Shown here: positions 12,801 to 26,364 of the stretch, one piece after another
How the letters are laid out: each line of letters starts with the position of its first letter
Position numbering within the stretch: the stretch's first letter is position 1
Assembly: GCF_910591885.1 (NCBI RefSeq)
Contig: NC_063282.1
Span: forward strand, 1,118,001 to 1,182,000
Direction: 5' to 3'
DNA: 64,000 nucleotides
Origin: Bombus terrestris
Lineage: Eukaryota; Arthropoda; Insecta; Hymenoptera; Apidae
Notes under the pieces: model-generated
Databases searched by the model: none
What the model was told of the DNA's origin: nothing
The model's input: only the letters and a program-made list of their open reading frames with translations
Position numbers and translations under genes: made by a program

Positions 12801-15800
12801 ACGAGGTCCGCAATTAGGACAATGGTTGGCAGAATTGGGTACGTCTACGAGTCAAGAGGATCACGTAGTTTTTGATCTTGTGAAAGAATTCTTACAGAAT
12901 GCTGGTCAAAGTCAAATGATACTTCAATGTGAACAATCAGAAAATGAATTGACACAATTGGCTACACAACAGTCTATTCTAATACGAAACTGTTTGGATT
13001 TATTGAGTCAATATTCAGCGATTTGTAGCCTGTATCCATTGAGTAATATGTCACAACATCGTACAGTACTTTATCACGGTTGGGCTAACAAGCTTTTAAA
13101 CACTGGTGGCGTCGAAACTTGTCGTGAAGTTATGGTGCAATTTGAAAATACTTTTGATCCGATCAAAATCTCCAACAATCAGCAAGTTCAACAAATAATA
13201 ACATTTTCTTATCAAATGCAAGCGATTCTAAATGAAGCAAATGAAAGATTAAAGAAAGCATATGAGAGGATGGTTTCGGAGGGTTTACCGGAATCAGTCA
13301 CTAGAATAGAGAAAGCATATGGAGAATCGAGAGTACAGATACAAAACTTTCTGAGACGAGATAAAGGTGCGGAAAGGGCACTCGAATGTGTCAATATAAC
13401 CGCACTCTGCGCTTTGAATAAGAGATACTTAATGATGGAAGGCGCTGCTAAATGTGCAGGGGACTGTTTAGTTGATCTTACATCCAGAGAAGGAGACTGG
13501 TTTTTAGACGAAATGCGTTTAATGTCATCGTTAATTGCTGAGCTAGTTAGTTTGATACCTGAATGCCATAAAACCAACAATGATCCCAAGATATCTCTTA
13601 TATTAAAATGTTTAAGAGGATCCGATTGTATCTACAAAGGATTGCAAGAACTTAATTATAATTTCCACACGATCATTTTGCCTGAAGCGATGAAAACGAT
13701 TATAACGGAAGAGCCAACTGTGATTAGAATGATAGGAGAACTAACAGAGATAATTGTATCATCCGGTATACCACTTGGTGACATCCTAGGCCAGTTAGAA
13801 ATGCATCTTAGGTTTACTGTTATGGAGATGGAAAGTCCTCATGCAATGATACAAAACGTCGTGAATAACATGAGATTAAGATTCGAGGCAATGCTATCTC
13901 GACCTGCTGAAATTCAAGAACCTAATCAAGATGAGACGTTGACTCCTGGTCAAATGCTTTTAATGGGCTTTAATGGTTTGTTCGAAAAGCTTCAGATGGA
14001 AGGTAACGCGTTGATTGCTACTTTGAGTACGCTCGATATTCCCTCATCCTGGAGAAAAATTGATCAGGTTCGAGAAGCGAAAGAAATGTCTGCACCAATA
14101 TTCAATAAGACAGCTTGTCAGGTGTTAGAAGATATATTTTTGGTCAAACGATTACATACCATACAAGAGTTCTTCATGATGTGTAGAGATATTGCAACTG
14201 CATTTAAAGGCGGTTTAGCAAACGTTTACAATGACGAAAGACTAAACAAACCAATAAGAATCTTTACAGCCGATTACGTATCACGGCAATTGCTTGGTGT
14301 TACTTCTCAAACATTAGCTATCGCACTCTGTTTCTTATTACAACGAATGGGTTTAAGCGTTACTACTGAGATTGAGCAAAGGGATATCGGAGCTGAGAGT
14401 AAAGTTTCGATAGAAGAATTGTGTAGAAAGGTTGTCGATATATGTTTAAAGAGAGGTCTCTTTTCTGGTTCTGTTCTTGCTCAAGCTAGTGCGCTCAGTA
14501 GCACTCTTGAAAGTGTTTGGCGAAGAAAACAGAGTGCTAGATTTGCTCAGCAATGCGTCGAAGTAGCTAGGGCCAGCATGCAGAGACTTCAGCTACAACT
14601 AACAGCTCATCACTGGTTGCACGAGGATAGCTTACTAATGAGGTCAAATGTTAATTTAATGAATCCTTTGAGTAAGTCTTTGTTTGAATTTTTTTGTTAA
14701 AATTGTGCTTTTCTGTTTTTAAATATTAATTTTCTTACTTTTTTCAGATCGTTCTGGATTTATGTTAGAACTTCGAAAAACAGCGACAGCACTTTCTGCT
14801 CTACAATCTCGAGTATGTGAGGCACGAGATCAACAACAAAATCTTGTTTCCAGCGCGGTGCAACGATTGAAGTGGGCTGCTGGAGCGAACCCTGCTCTCG
14901 GAGAAGTCATGTCCGCGTTTGATAATGCGGTACTCTCATCTTGTGAAAAATTAACTCGACAGCATAATCTTGCGACTAATGTAATCAATACCTGCAATTC
15001 TATATTGCATTATGAAGCTCTAAGAACTAGGACATCTGAAAGTGTGACACACGATACGAATTTTGTCAAACTGATCAAACATTGGGAAGAGAGCTGTATT
15101 TTGACAATGAATTTAAATATAACAGTAACCGCAATTGAAGAGAGTCTTGTCGAACTACTACACATGGAAAGCAACGTTGATATGAACTGGCTAAAGCAGG
15201 CTGAGAGATTTATCTCTGAGGCGATACTTGATGTTCAAAAGAAATTGCAAGAAAAGCAAGAAGGTTTGCTTTCAGCTCAAGAACGTTTGAGAGAGCAAGT
15301 ATCGAACTTACAAAGTGTGTTAACCGAGCATCATAGATTAATGTCGGATGTACGAATATTATTACGAACTATGGTGAAACAAGAGAACATCGATGGCCTA
15401 CAAGAATTTCTTTCTTCGTATCGGTCTTTCACTGAAAGCATATCGGCGATCGTAAAGGAACTGGAAGCCGACAATTTAGATGTGAATAGAGGAAGAACGA
15501 TTAAAGAAGAATTGGAAAATATGGCAACTGTGGCACCAAATTTGTATAACGAGTTATTAGGATTCGCCAATGAAAAGAAAATAAATCCAGCAAAGATGTC
15601 TGAGAAGCAAAAAGAAATAAATAAGGAAAAAGAAAGGGACCATGAAAGAGAGAGTGAAACTGAAACTTCAATAGTTAGTTCGATAAAGAAGAAAGGAAAA
15701 TTAATGAGGCAGGAGGGTGTGTGTTACAGTCCTAAGAAAGGAATTCCACCGACCCGAGACCCAACTACAGGAAAAGGTGAGCTTAGTTTTATTGTGGATT

Positions 15801-16048
15801 TTCGTTAAGATTACATAAATATTTTCTTATTATTTTTCTCTCTCATTTATATTTTCTTCGTAGCTGTTCAAGAGCGAAACGCGTATGCACTGAATATTTG
15901 GCATCGCGTACGGATGAAGTTAGAAGGATGCGATCCTTATCCAACAAGAAAGTATACAACGGCTGAACAAGTGGAATACGTGATACGCGAAGCTCAGAGC
16001 ACCGACAATTTAGCCCTCTTGTATGAGGGTTGGACACCATGGGTCTGA
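3845..16048 (+). CDS. Smg1: Serine/threonine kinase SMG1 (PI3K-related)
   Basis: PIKK-family kinase that phosphorylates UPF1 in nonsense-mediated mRNA decay, working with SMG8/SMG9; the Drosophila orthologue is nonC. Fifteen exons join in phase: 3845-4122, 4197-4420, 4510-4762, 4853-4982, 5113-6436, 6523-6679, 6754-7282, 7350-7537, 7625-11596, 11716-11989, 12086-12348, 12436-12712, 12784-14671, 14748-15776, 15864-16048. They give about 3656 residues, close to human SMG1 (3661). Residues ~100-2100 are the helical HEAT/FAT region. The kinase domain spans ~2170-2480, with catalytic loop GLGDRHLDNV near 2389 and metal-binding HIDYNVC about 20 residues later. After a long helical insert, the FATC tail ends LALLYEGWTPWV. 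No frame break was seen. The donor of exon 2 (GTCCAA) is weak, but only it gives the conserved EDSRISKLLRRL junction. Confidence 0.96.
12025..12046 (+). repeat. (TTA)n microsatellite in a Smg1 intron
   Basis: Short ATT/TTA trinucleotide run inside the intron between Smg1 exons 10 and 11. No function is implied. Confidence 0.7.
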
Positions 16049-18391
16049 ACGAAAAAAGATTGACGCAGTCGCGTCGATGGTTTAATGCTCGTTACACACG
16101 GTACTCGAGTTAGTACCGTTCTTCGCTCTATGCTCCACAGAGTTAGCTCTCTGTCCGACCAGGTGTGAAGTATATCTTCGTTGTCACCTGAAAGAGAAAG
16201 TTCATGTCTGTAAGGATGCCGTTTAAGTTCGGCAGCGCGCACTTGCATACAGAGAAATTCCAGCGCGACTCACGAACCAACTTCGATTCTGGCACCGATT
16301 CTATGATTATCTCAAAAATCTCTCGTTAATGCGTACTGTGCGATCTATATCAAGGTTTCTTCTTTCCTTTTTTGCGTCTACATAATCTTTATCCGTTTTC
16401 CTTCTGGTCAAAGTAGACTAACGTGCAATAGCCGAGAAACAAAAAGAAGCAGAAATAAAAGAAAAGCGTGCACTTATGTACTATTTGTTGTTATGGACAG
16501 GGCAACAAAGGTTGTTTCGACAAGCTGGTTAAAAGATGAGAGGAAGAAAATATAAACTGACGTACGATCGAAAAATCAGCAGTCTTATTACGTATATTGC
16601 TTGTATGCTTAAATGTCGATGTTAGATTTGGGAAAAGCATAGAATCTGCCGCATCTTTGAAATGACAAGGAATAAGGGCAGAAAGTTTTGACAATGACGC
16701 GGAGGAGCTCGATAACGACAAACGCGTCGATAGTGACACTGCCACAGATATTTGTTCGAAAGAAGATCGATATCTATTATTTCTTCATTTTAGTAAATAT
16801 TGATTGAATTTTATAATTGTAACCTAATCTTGAAAGGAAGAACGTGTATAGCGTTCGCGAATGAGTAAGGATACATTTGGAAATTTGAAGCGGGACCAAG
16901 AACGATATGTCACTGTCGAATCGCGAGCAAAGTAACCGAGATTATGGAGATGCTGGATGGAAAACAAAGTGTATTTTTCGTGTTCGTATTCGCTACTCGA
17001 TATTAATGTAAATCATCATGATCTCAGCACTATTATTTTTTTTCCTAAAGTGGGAGTACATGTTTTTCCTAAATTTCAATCGATAATTGTCCAAATCATA
17101 CAAGTTTATCGCGAAATTTACCGTATTATTATTATTTTTTTTTTATATATTTGGTAAAATCTGTCATACTAATTCTAGAAGTTTATTTAAACAAATATTA
17201 TACAACAATTATGGTTTCAACATCATGGTACAACAATCATCGGTCATTAATCTGTAATAGCTTATAAAAATGGAAACGTCAGAAAAATGATATTGCAAAT
17301 TTGAAACAAAATTTGTTCCTTTTCATATTAAACATGTAATGATCATAAGCGTTGCTGGATCATGTTATTTTCTCTTTTCTTTTTTTTTTCGAGGGAAAGG
17401 GGGAGGAAAAGAAGGTCGCACTTTATAACCAATAAAGTTTACGGTATGTATAAAAATTATGAAAAAGATGTATTCCCTTTGGTTTAATTACACTTTTGAG
17501 AAACAATCACGTCTACTATTCATTTACTTTAAACCTCTATTTAAAGTACATTATGATCTTTTCTATTCTGTCATTCTTGATTATATATGTCATTATGTTT
17601 GAGATTTTTTCAAAACTATTTTTTCTAATCATTTCTGTTCCTTTTACTTTGTTTTATTTCTGTTTTCTAGAATCTCCCATAATATATACTGTACATTTTT
17701 GTTCGTACCTCCCTTCTCCCTGCTTCTGTCGAGATTGTAAACCATCATTGTATCAGTGAAACCACAAAGAATACAACTTTCAATAAAGGAACACAATAAA
17801 TTTTTTTTAATAAATTACATCGTAATTCAATTCTATATTACAATATCGAAAACTTTAAAATTATATTACATCTTATATCACGTTGTTTTCCTTAGTCTAT
17901 CTGTATACAGTGTACATGAATGCATGCACAATGATTAATTCCAACGACTAATCAAAGAACCGACCACGGTGACCATGGCGATATACGTAAAATTTTACAT
18001 TACATATATTGGAATTTTACATAGCGTTAAATGTTAGTTTGTAAACTAACATGATTATTAATTATTGGAATTCTAGGGCAATGAATTGTCTGCAAAATTT
18101 ATCAAAACAAAGGTCTCCAATTTCTCATAAGCATTCCATGTAAAACACGTATAAACAAAATTTCATTTTGTTACTCCGTGGAATTTCAAATCTCTTGAAA
18201 TAATTTCACATCAGTCTCTTGCTACGTGTTATCTTTTTTAAACGGCTTCAGCAACTTCGTTGCTGTATCATGTATCGTATCGTTGGCAAATTTATCGCCG
18301 AATCTATATCATCGTAAATTGTTAATTATGTTATGGTTCTACATCTATAATATTGAATTAACCAATAAACAAATTTTATTTATAAAAAGCT
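16049..18391. other. Smg1 3' UTR and convergent intergenic region
   Basis: Smg1 (+) and TMF1 (-) converge here. No coding exon is seen; the open frames are short and without family motifs. Smg1 3' UTR presumably fills the left part, and the AATAAA at 17431 is a candidate end. The TMF1 3' UTR must lie just left of 18392. Confidence 0.5.
17431..17436 (+). terminator. Candidate Smg1 polyadenylation signal
   Basis: AATAAA on the sense strand about 1.4 kb after the Smg1 stop. Other AATAAA matches lie near 17780 and 17794, so the actual cleavage site is undetermined. Confidence 0.3.
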
Positions 18392-21300
18392 TCAGGCATC
18401 TCGCTTCAAAAGTTGATCAATTTGTGTTTTGTACATCTCTTTGACATCTTGTAGGTCCAAACGTAGTTCTTGATTCTCTTCCATTTTTTCACCATACATT
18501 TGTAATAACGCATCATATCTAGTTTGTATTTCTCGTAAACTTTCGTTTAAAACCGCAACATCCATAACCTTAACATTTAATTCTTCGATCTTCAAAGTTA
18601 ATGTAGATAACTCTGAATTTAACACGTCTCTTTCTATATTACGCCGTGATAACTCCCACTGAAGTTGTTGTATTTCACCTAAAAATTCAAGCGAATAATT
18701 GATACTATCAAGTAGTTAAATCAAATGTACTTCATTATTGATAAATATTTAAACACGTACCATCCTTTTGCTTCAATTGAGCTTGTAAATTTTCAAATAT
18801 AGAAGTACTACTAGAACTCGCTCTCATAGTGTCGAACGTCATTGTATAGCTTTCAGCTTTGTTTTCGGCAGTAGAATTGTACAACTGCAAAACGAAGATA
18901 AAATTTTTTAATTCAGATTCCGGTAAAATGAGAGAAACAATAATCACGATGTATGCAAATGCACTACCGGCCAAATACTGTCTATGGTATTCGCAGAATC
19001 TTGTTCTGTGCTAGGGGTAGGACTAAGTCGTTCGTTGTCTTCAATATTTTGTTGCTGTTCTGACATTACATGATTTTTCCTTCTTTCTGCGTCTGTAGCT
19101 GCTTTTTCTATAGATAATTTATTCTCTAACGCAATAATTTCTCGTTTTAACTCCATTATTTCCGAAATATGAGATTGATCGAGGCTTTCTATCGCTTGTC
19201 GTTGCCTGAAAAAATTATGTCCTTATCGCATTTTCTACAAAGAATGTTAATTTTTCTTACCTCATATTTTGTTCACCAAGCTTATCCTTTTGTATTACCA
19301 ACTCATCATACAATTCTTGTAAACGCATTCTTTCATTTTCTTTCGCAGCAAGCTTAGCTTCTAATTGAGACATTTTAGATTTTAAATTAACATTCTCTTC
19401 CTTAATATAACGATCTGTTTCGAGTAAATTTTCTATTTTTGTTTGCAACTCAATATTTTTGTCTGACAATGTTTTCTCTTGTTTCATAAAACTATTAGTT
19501 TTGTGTAACAAATTTGCTTGGAGTTGTTCCAGTTGTCTCAGTAAAGGTTTTGTGGCCGTTGATACAGATTCTGAAAGTTCCTCGCTTCTAGCTTCAGCAG
19601 CTTCTAAGCGCTTTAGTAATTCGCTATTTTCGTGTTTCAAAAATTCTTCCTTTCTATATAGAATATAAGAGACAAAAAAATAAACGCATTAAGAACTATT
19701 TGATTTTAATAGCAGCTAGGAAATTATATCTTTTGTAGAATATTTACTTGACATGCATTTCTTCAAATTCTCTTAATTTGATTTTCAATTCTTCTACTTG
19801 CACAAGTAATTGACATGATTCTCCAGCATTAGTCGTTGCTTCCTTTAACTCTGTTTCTGTCGCAGTCAAAATTTTCTTTGTTTCAGATAGCTCCCTAAAA
19901 ATTAATAATATGTCAATTATACGCAGTTATAAATTGTACATAAACATTAAAAATGCTTTTATATATACTAACGTTTTTGTAGTATCTAAATTCTTTTTAT
20001 ACGTTTCTGCATTTTGTATCGCATTTTCTAATTGCTTTTGTAACGTTGCTACTTCTTTTTCCAATGTTTTTGTTCGTGCTGTTAACGAGTAAACAGCATC
20101 TATCTGAGATAGTTCAACTTCCTCTTTTGCACGCAATGATCTTTTTAAACGTTCTAATTCTGAGGTTTGTTCTTCTATTTGCTCTCTGTAAATGTTTCAT
20201 ATTGTGTTACCTTTTAATTACATTTATCATCTGTTTCCACTTGTTCTTTTATTTTTATAATGTAAAAGAACAAAGGAAATAACGAATATTACTTACGTAC
20301 TTTTGACTTTTTATTAAGGCATCATTTTCTTTTTCTTTAACTCGCAATTTTTTGATAATGTTACTGTGTTGAAGCTGCTGTTTACTTAATTTTTCACCTT
20401 CATCTCGAAGTTCCTTAATAATTTCATCTTTCTCGGCATTCAGAGTAGACAGTTCTTGAGACGATAAACGCGTAGCTGCTTCTACTTTTAACTGTTCCAA
20501 ATTCTTTCTTAGTGAATCTCGTTCTCGTATTGCTTGCTGAAATTTTCTTTCTAAGGCAGATAATCGTTGTGTATATTCATCAGTGATTTGATTTATGCTT
20601 TGGCTCTGTTCTGCGTGTTTTTCAAAGCTATCAAGTTGCCTATGTAAAATATAAAGCGCCACAGACATTAAACGGACATTATACGTTGTTTGATTATCAC
20701 GTACTTCTTGAAAACTTACTTCTTTAAATTATTATTTTGTTCTTGTAATTCCATATTCATTCTACTAACATCGATGAGTTTCGATTCCCTAGCTTCTAAT
20801 ATTTCCGTCATCTCTTGTATACGTTTCAATAATTTTTCTATCTCAACGTTCGTTTCATCAGATCCTACGCTGATTTCGCTCAATTCCCTCGAATGTCCTT
20901 TAGTTTTTAATGTTCTCATTAAAAGATCACAACCTCTTGTTGATTGCAATTTTTGTCGCGATTGTGTCGAACTCGAATCACCATTTGGACTTTTTTTAAC
21001 AAAAAATTTTGCTATTATACTCAGGAGAAAATTGCTTATAGCCATAAAGTACATGAAGTTAAATTACTCATAATTACTATCTTACAGTCATACCTGTACC
21101 TGGATATAACTTCGATATCGCTAGAAGTAGTGGTTTCTAATTCATCACCACTAGTGTGACCACTGGTTTGATCTGAACCAATTTTAATTAGATCGGACCG
21201 ACTGTAATAAATGGAATCAAATTTATATCCTTCAAGTAATTAAGTATAGTATTAGTACTACGATTTCTTTCCGCACATAATACCTTTCTGATGAAATAGG

Positions 21301-23241
21301 TGAATTTTCTCGAGGCATTTCCGTGCCTTGTACTTCTGTTTCGATTTCACCTGCTTTTTCGATCATCGCATCTTCTAACATTGTCTTTACGTAAGAACTA
21401 GAGTTTAAAGGTGCTTGTAAAATTCTTTCTTCTGATTTATACTGTGGATTTTCTTCTGAACTTCCTATCAAAGTTCCTTCACAACTTGAGTCTGTTGAAA
21501 TCAAATGCTGATCTGAAATTTCTGCCATTTCTGATTTAAACGGATGAATAATTTCGCTGGTAGAATAACATTCTGTTTCTGCAGGTTCTATAGTTGAATT
21601 CATTAACCGATCGAAACTTTTTCGATCGGGTTTGGATATTTGACCTGCTCCATCAAAATATTCTGGCTTACGAATCGGTTGCGTTGTAATTGCTTCAATC
21701 GGCAAATGTAAACTATGCTTTTCGGTTACAGAATCTAGATTCAAATTTAGTCTTGTATCTGTGCTAGCTTTTTTCAATGTTAGCTTATCATCTGAACTCG
21801 AATCCTGCATTTTTTCACTTACTGAAATACTACTAGAAGTTTCCATTTCATTATTCGCTTGATCTTTCTGCTGATGCATTTCTAGCATTGTTACAATTGT
21901 ACTTTCTGATGCAGAAGTATAAGAATCTTCTGCCAAATTTATTTCATCTCTCTCATCATCAGTGTAAGGTATTACTTCTATGCTTTCTGGTGAAGCTTTT
22001 ATTGAATGGTTACTGGATACACTTTTGTATAAATGTGATCCAAGACCTTGATATATATCTGTTGATGGTGTGCTATCCATACTGCTCATACATAAATTTT
22101 CGTGTGATGTTTTGATTTTCTCCATCGGAGGTTCATACAGAGAAATATCAGAAGGTGATGGATTTATTTCATTTTCTTTATTCATAATCTGTGGGACATT
22201 GATATCATCCCAGCAAGGGGTCACTGTATCATCCCTATCTAAAATAGACGATGAATCAGAGTGTCTTTGCTCCATGGGAGATAAATAAGGGCTAGTATCG
22301 CTTTTCCAATCTTCTAATACTTCCACTCCAGAACTTGGAGATGTAACCATACTGTCTGGCAATACTTCTATCGACTCTGAATTAACTTTGGTACCCTTTG
22401 CAGATGGGCTACCATCCAATTCGGGAGTTGTAGTACAATCAGTGTTAGATCGAGAACCCAGAATTTCAATGCTCTCTGAACTCTTTTTATCATTTTCTGG
22501 AGATACAAAAGACAATTTATTTGATGTAGAGACAGGTGAATCTAAATCATGCTCACAAGTTTCTTTTTTTTCAGATTCTAACTTTTCATCTTCCTCCTTA
22601 ACATCAACGTCTTTTTTTTCCTCTGAAGAACATTCAATTATTTTAGGACAATCATTAATCCTGTCATCTTTGTCAAAAGTTGTACTTGTATCAATTGTTT
22701 CAGTTGGTGGAAGTTGCTTTAATTCATTGAAATCAGATGTATTCGAAACATCTTGGCTAGGAACATTTTCGATCTGATTATTAGTATTCTTTTCTTTGTA
22801 ATTTTTTGCTTGTTTACTCTTTTTCTTGGGACTCAATGGTTTACTTTTATAATCTTCTGAGAATGATGACGAAGATACAAGCTTTTTGATACTTTCAGTG
22901 GGTGTACTTTGCAAAGATTTAGAATGGATAATAGCTTTGGCATTTTGTTCTGGTTCATTAAATTTAGGTGATTCAAAAAATGATCCAGTAAAACTGCCCC
23001 ATATACTGCTTGTGGCTTCTTGTTTAGGTGCTTTAGATTTATCATGACGTGGCTGTACATTATGATGAACATCATTCTTTATCCCCCATGATGCAAAAAA
23101 ATCTGTTGTATCTTCTGTGTGGCTTTCCATCGATTTCTGATCCTCATCTTTAATATCTAATGCTTTATCAATTGTCTTTTGAGCTTCTTTTAGTGCGGAC
23201 TTAGCCAAATTGGCAAATCCAGTGGCATCAAACCAGCTCAT
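18392..23241 (-). CDS. TMF1: TATA element modulatory factor 1 homologue (Golgi coiled-coil)
   Basis: Golgi-associated coiled-coil protein (TMF/ARA160 family) that binds Rab6 and takes part in Golgi tethering. Ten exons on the minus strand: 23241-21284, 21201-21100, 20989-20720, 20639-20301, 20185-19973, 19894-19748, 19653-19261, 19205-18968, 18884-18761, 18678-18392. All phases agree and give about 1356 residues. The N-terminus MSWFDATGFANLAKSALKEA matches the family start. It is followed by ~640 Ser/Asp/Glu-rich, probably disordered residues. The short exon holding SGHTSGDELETTTSSDIEV is a hallmark of TMF1. From there heptad-rich coiled coil runs to the end, closing with the conserved tail around LQMYGEKMEENQELRLDLQD. 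It is longer than human TMF1 (1093) because of the disordered N-terminal half. A 5'-UTR intron is likely: a T-rich acceptor sits 12 bases upstream of the ATG. Confidence 0.94.
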
Positions 23242-23253
23242 TCTTTATTATAT

Positions 23254-24417
23254 CTAAAAAAAAATATAATCATAATGGATATGAGTAAAAATGATTCATG
23301 TTAGAACGAAGTATTTTTGTTAAACATCGATTGTACTATATAAAAGTACATGAAAAATTAATTTTATTAAAAAGGAAACAGAGCAATATTTAGAGGTTAG
23401 GGTGTGTATGATGATGTTTATAAATTACATTTAACATTATTCATATATTATGCATACATAGACTTAAAAATCACCGCACAGTGAATTAAGAAAAAATTAG
23501 AGAAAAGACGATTCAGAGATAATAATTGAACCAAAATATGATGGGAAGTTGCTGTTTGCATTTTCGTAAAAAAAATTTATAATAAAAAAGTAAAGGGCTC
23601 TGTTTTTAAAAATTTATTGCATTTGTTTTTTAAGATTATATTAAAATTATTAGGGTCAATGTATCAATGTCATTTGCATAAACAAAATATATATTGAATC
23701 CTTAATGACAATAGCAATGCGATGATTAAGGGCGAAAAATGCTGTTTACATGTAGTTTTACTTACTTGCATATCGCTTTAGAAGTTTTTTACAATATATA
23801 AAATTGGAGAATCACCAAAATGTAAAAAATTAACTGTAAAATGTTCTTGAACTGTTGTTACTGTATACCCGTACTAACTGTTATACTGGAACAAAAATAC
23901 CTATGTGCGCATGGTAACATGTTATGTAAATGTTTCTTTTGCACATAATTTACAATTGACTTTGTCAAAATTTATGTACAGATGAAAAAAGCAGAAAACA
24001 TACACATAATTCATTCGATATACTTATAGATTTGTACAATACACTTGTATTCCACTTCTTTTGTGATATATGATTTTAATCTTTTTATAATGACCAAAAT
24101 ATTCGATGTTTTCTTCGAATTTTTAATAATGTATTAACTTATTTGACGCGTCAACGAAGTGCTCACTACGAGCTATATTGCCATCACACATGCATACGTA
24201 TGCATAAACATACATGTAGTTTATCAATGCTTTCAATCATAGAAAATCCTTATTTTTACAGGAACAGCATGTTCTATTATTAGTGCTTTTTCTTACAATA
24301 TCATAAATAGCAGATCATGGTTAAGTAAACGCGATGCTTTACAATATAATATTGTTTTTTTTTTAACTCAATAATAAGAGCACTGAAAATTATTCCTGGA
24401 GAGAAATATTTTCAACC
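23254..24417. other. AT-rich gap between TMF1 and tRNA-Ile
   Basis: No coding exon is seen. It should hold the TMF1 promoter, any upstream 5'-UTR exon and the 5' flank of the tRNA gene. TTGACGCGTCAA near 24143 is a 12-bp palindrome of unknown relevance. Confidence 0.45.
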
Positions 24418-24510
24418 GCTCCAGTGGCGCAATTGGTTAGCGCACGGTACTTATAAGACAGTGAATCGTGAGCAATGCCGGGGTTGTGAGTTCGAGCCTC
24501 ACCTGGAGCA
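24418..24510 (+). tRNA. tRNA-Ile (UAU) with a 19-nt intron
   Basis: A full cloverleaf can be drawn. The acceptor stem GCTCCAG pairs with CTGGAGC (discriminator A). The anticodon stem CGGTA pairs with TGCCG, and the T arm holds GTTCGAGCC. The anticodon TAT is at 24452-24454. A 19-nt intron (24456-24474) sits one base 3' of the anticodon, the canonical position, so the mature tRNA is 74 nt before CCA addition. Introns are a known feature of tRNA-Ile(UAU) in animals. A-box and B-box promoter sequences are internal and intact. Confidence 0.96.
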
Positions 24511-24511
24511 G

Positions 24512-24518
24512 TTTTTTT
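24512..24518 (+). terminator. Pol III terminator of tRNA-Ile
   Basis: A run of seven T residues begins two bases after the tRNA 3' end, the standard RNA polymerase III stop signal. Confidence 0.9.
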
Positions 24519-24712
24519 ATTTTTAAATTATCCTTTCTTTTATAAATTCATTGCGCATCGTTAATTATTACGATTGTTACGAACATGTTTTCGACAAAAT
24601 TAAATACATAAGCGTAAGTTTACGAGTAAGTACATCGTATTATAAAGAAAATAAAATTAAAGAGAGTTGATTATTTACAAGTTTTACTTACATTTATTAG
24701 TCTGATTTTGTT

Positions 24713-26043
24713 TTACGAAAATCGAGTTGGCAAGTACCACGCGTCTAATTCTGAACAAAGTTTCAAGCCAAATACAAATAATGCGGCGGATGCTAATATG
24801 CTTCTAACAAACGAATCGTTTTTTAAAGCATGAATGGTACAGGAAAGGGAACAAGTACAGACGTCTTCGAAGTAACCCGAACCCTTATTCAACAAATAAT
24901 AATCTGCGGCGCTTTGCCTTTCTTCGAGTTTACGTCTTATACTTTCTATAGAAATAATTATTAATTGCTTTAACATTTAACATTGATAAGGACAGTGGAT
25001 AACAAAATATACTTGCTTCGCGATATACGCCGAGGGCAATGGCGATCACATTCATCTCGAAATATCGTAAGTTCTTTCTCATCGATAGTATCGTGCCTCA
25101 ACGGTCCTCCATTCTGTTTTTTAATTTTTTCACGTCCTAATTTTTCAACTTTTAATTTTTCACGTTCTAATTTTTCAAGTTCTAGTTTTTTACGTTCTAA
25201 TTTTTCAAGTTCTAGCTTTCCACGTTCTAATTTTTCATGTTCTAATTTTTCGCCTTCTGGTCTTTCACTTTCTGGTCGTTCACGCTCTAGCCTTCCGCGT
25301 TCCGAAAGTCTGGCTGCTGAATCTTCTCCTTCTATGTCTTTTATAGGTTCTCTTACAATCACCTTATCCTCTCCTACGTTACGTAATGATCATATCATTC
25401 AAGTATGTGTTTTGCATTTAATTAATACTTTCCTGAAATCCTTTAATCTAATACATCTTACAACTAAAGGTCATAAGTAAGAAATACGATAAGTTACATT
25501 TTTCGTCTTTCACAGAATATCATTTTTAAGATTCAATATATTGTCGATCAATTCTATATAAAATTTACATTTCCATTTAATTTTGGGACACTAATATAAG
25601 AACTAAATTAATATTATTCGTTTCTTCTAAAGCGTTGCGAATGTATGATCTTTGTATTCTTAAAATAATCCATTAGGTTATTTCCTTTCTCAATTATTCC
25701 GTATTAAAATAGTTCTTTTTTCTTAGTCACCAAGTGACATAAAAGTTAGAAAATTAATAAGAATGGACTTATCATATTCGTACTGCGTGGTCCTCAATTA
25801 TATACCTTTAACAGCCCATTGTGTTGCAGAGTCTCTTTTGACTTTTGCGATCGAAACTTTCGAAGTATCCTCTTTTGTGATGTCTGTTACTATATCTACG
25901 ACCTTTCCATCAGCCTCTCTCTTATAACGACGACCTACATCACGAGCGTCTTCAAATTCCACGTCTTTTTCCAAATCTGCATCCTTTGAAGGAAAATATT
26001 CCTTCGTAAGCCATGGGGCTTCGGTGACTGAAAGCATCGTCAA
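24713..26043 (-). CDS. Unrecognised protein with charged KLE-type repeats and hydrophobic C-terminal segment
   Basis: I do not recognise this family. Three minus-strand exons can be joined: 26043-25806, about 25373 to ~25020, and about 24945-24713, giving roughly 270 residues. The first part is acidic with mixed charge (MTMLSVTEAPWLTKEYFPSK at the start). The middle exon holds about ten imperfect repeats of a 5-7-residue unit such as KLERE or KLELE, probably a helical charged stretch. The last exon has a Cys-rich patch (CTCSLSC) and a hydrophobic segment (SILASAALFVFGLKLC) that could be one membrane span, ending in AWYLPTRFS. The splice into the last exon is ambiguous: two donor/acceptor pairings keep the frame. 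The middle-exon acceptor also lacks a good pyrimidine tract. It lies head to head with the IQCK-like gene, 320 bp apart. Confidence 0.6.
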
Positions 26044-26364
26044 TTATTTTGGAGCAGTAAGATAAGCAAAAATGTTTTAAACAAAGGGTAACATATATGA
26101 ATTATACTTGTTTTTTTCAATGTAGCCTTTACCACGGGACACTGTGGCCTGCATATGGGCATTTAGATTAATTTAAAAAATGGTTTTAAAGACTATAGCA
26201 GATGGCCAAAATTTCCATAATCGGACTTTCGATCGAGAAATCGATCTTGTGACAGTTTGCTACCGCGTCATTAATGTTTGACAAATGATTTTCGTGTATT
26301 CAATTATCCTATAGCTTCTTTTCTGATTTGCAACATTCAATGGCCGAACAGGATAGTATCTTTA

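Noticed and set aside
13212..13589. 125-codon antisense frame
   Set aside because: Lies entirely inside a conserved Smg1 exon on the opposite strand; a shadow of the real frame.
25130..25290. Regular short repeats resembling a CRISPR-like array
   Set aside because: The units are 15-30 bp variants without unique spacers and are explained by the repeated KLE-type codons of a coding exon.
24983..25480. 165-codon plus-strand frame rich in Ser/Phe/Asn repeats
   Set aside because: It is the antisense reading of the charged-repeat exon; the repeat periodicity carries the open frame.
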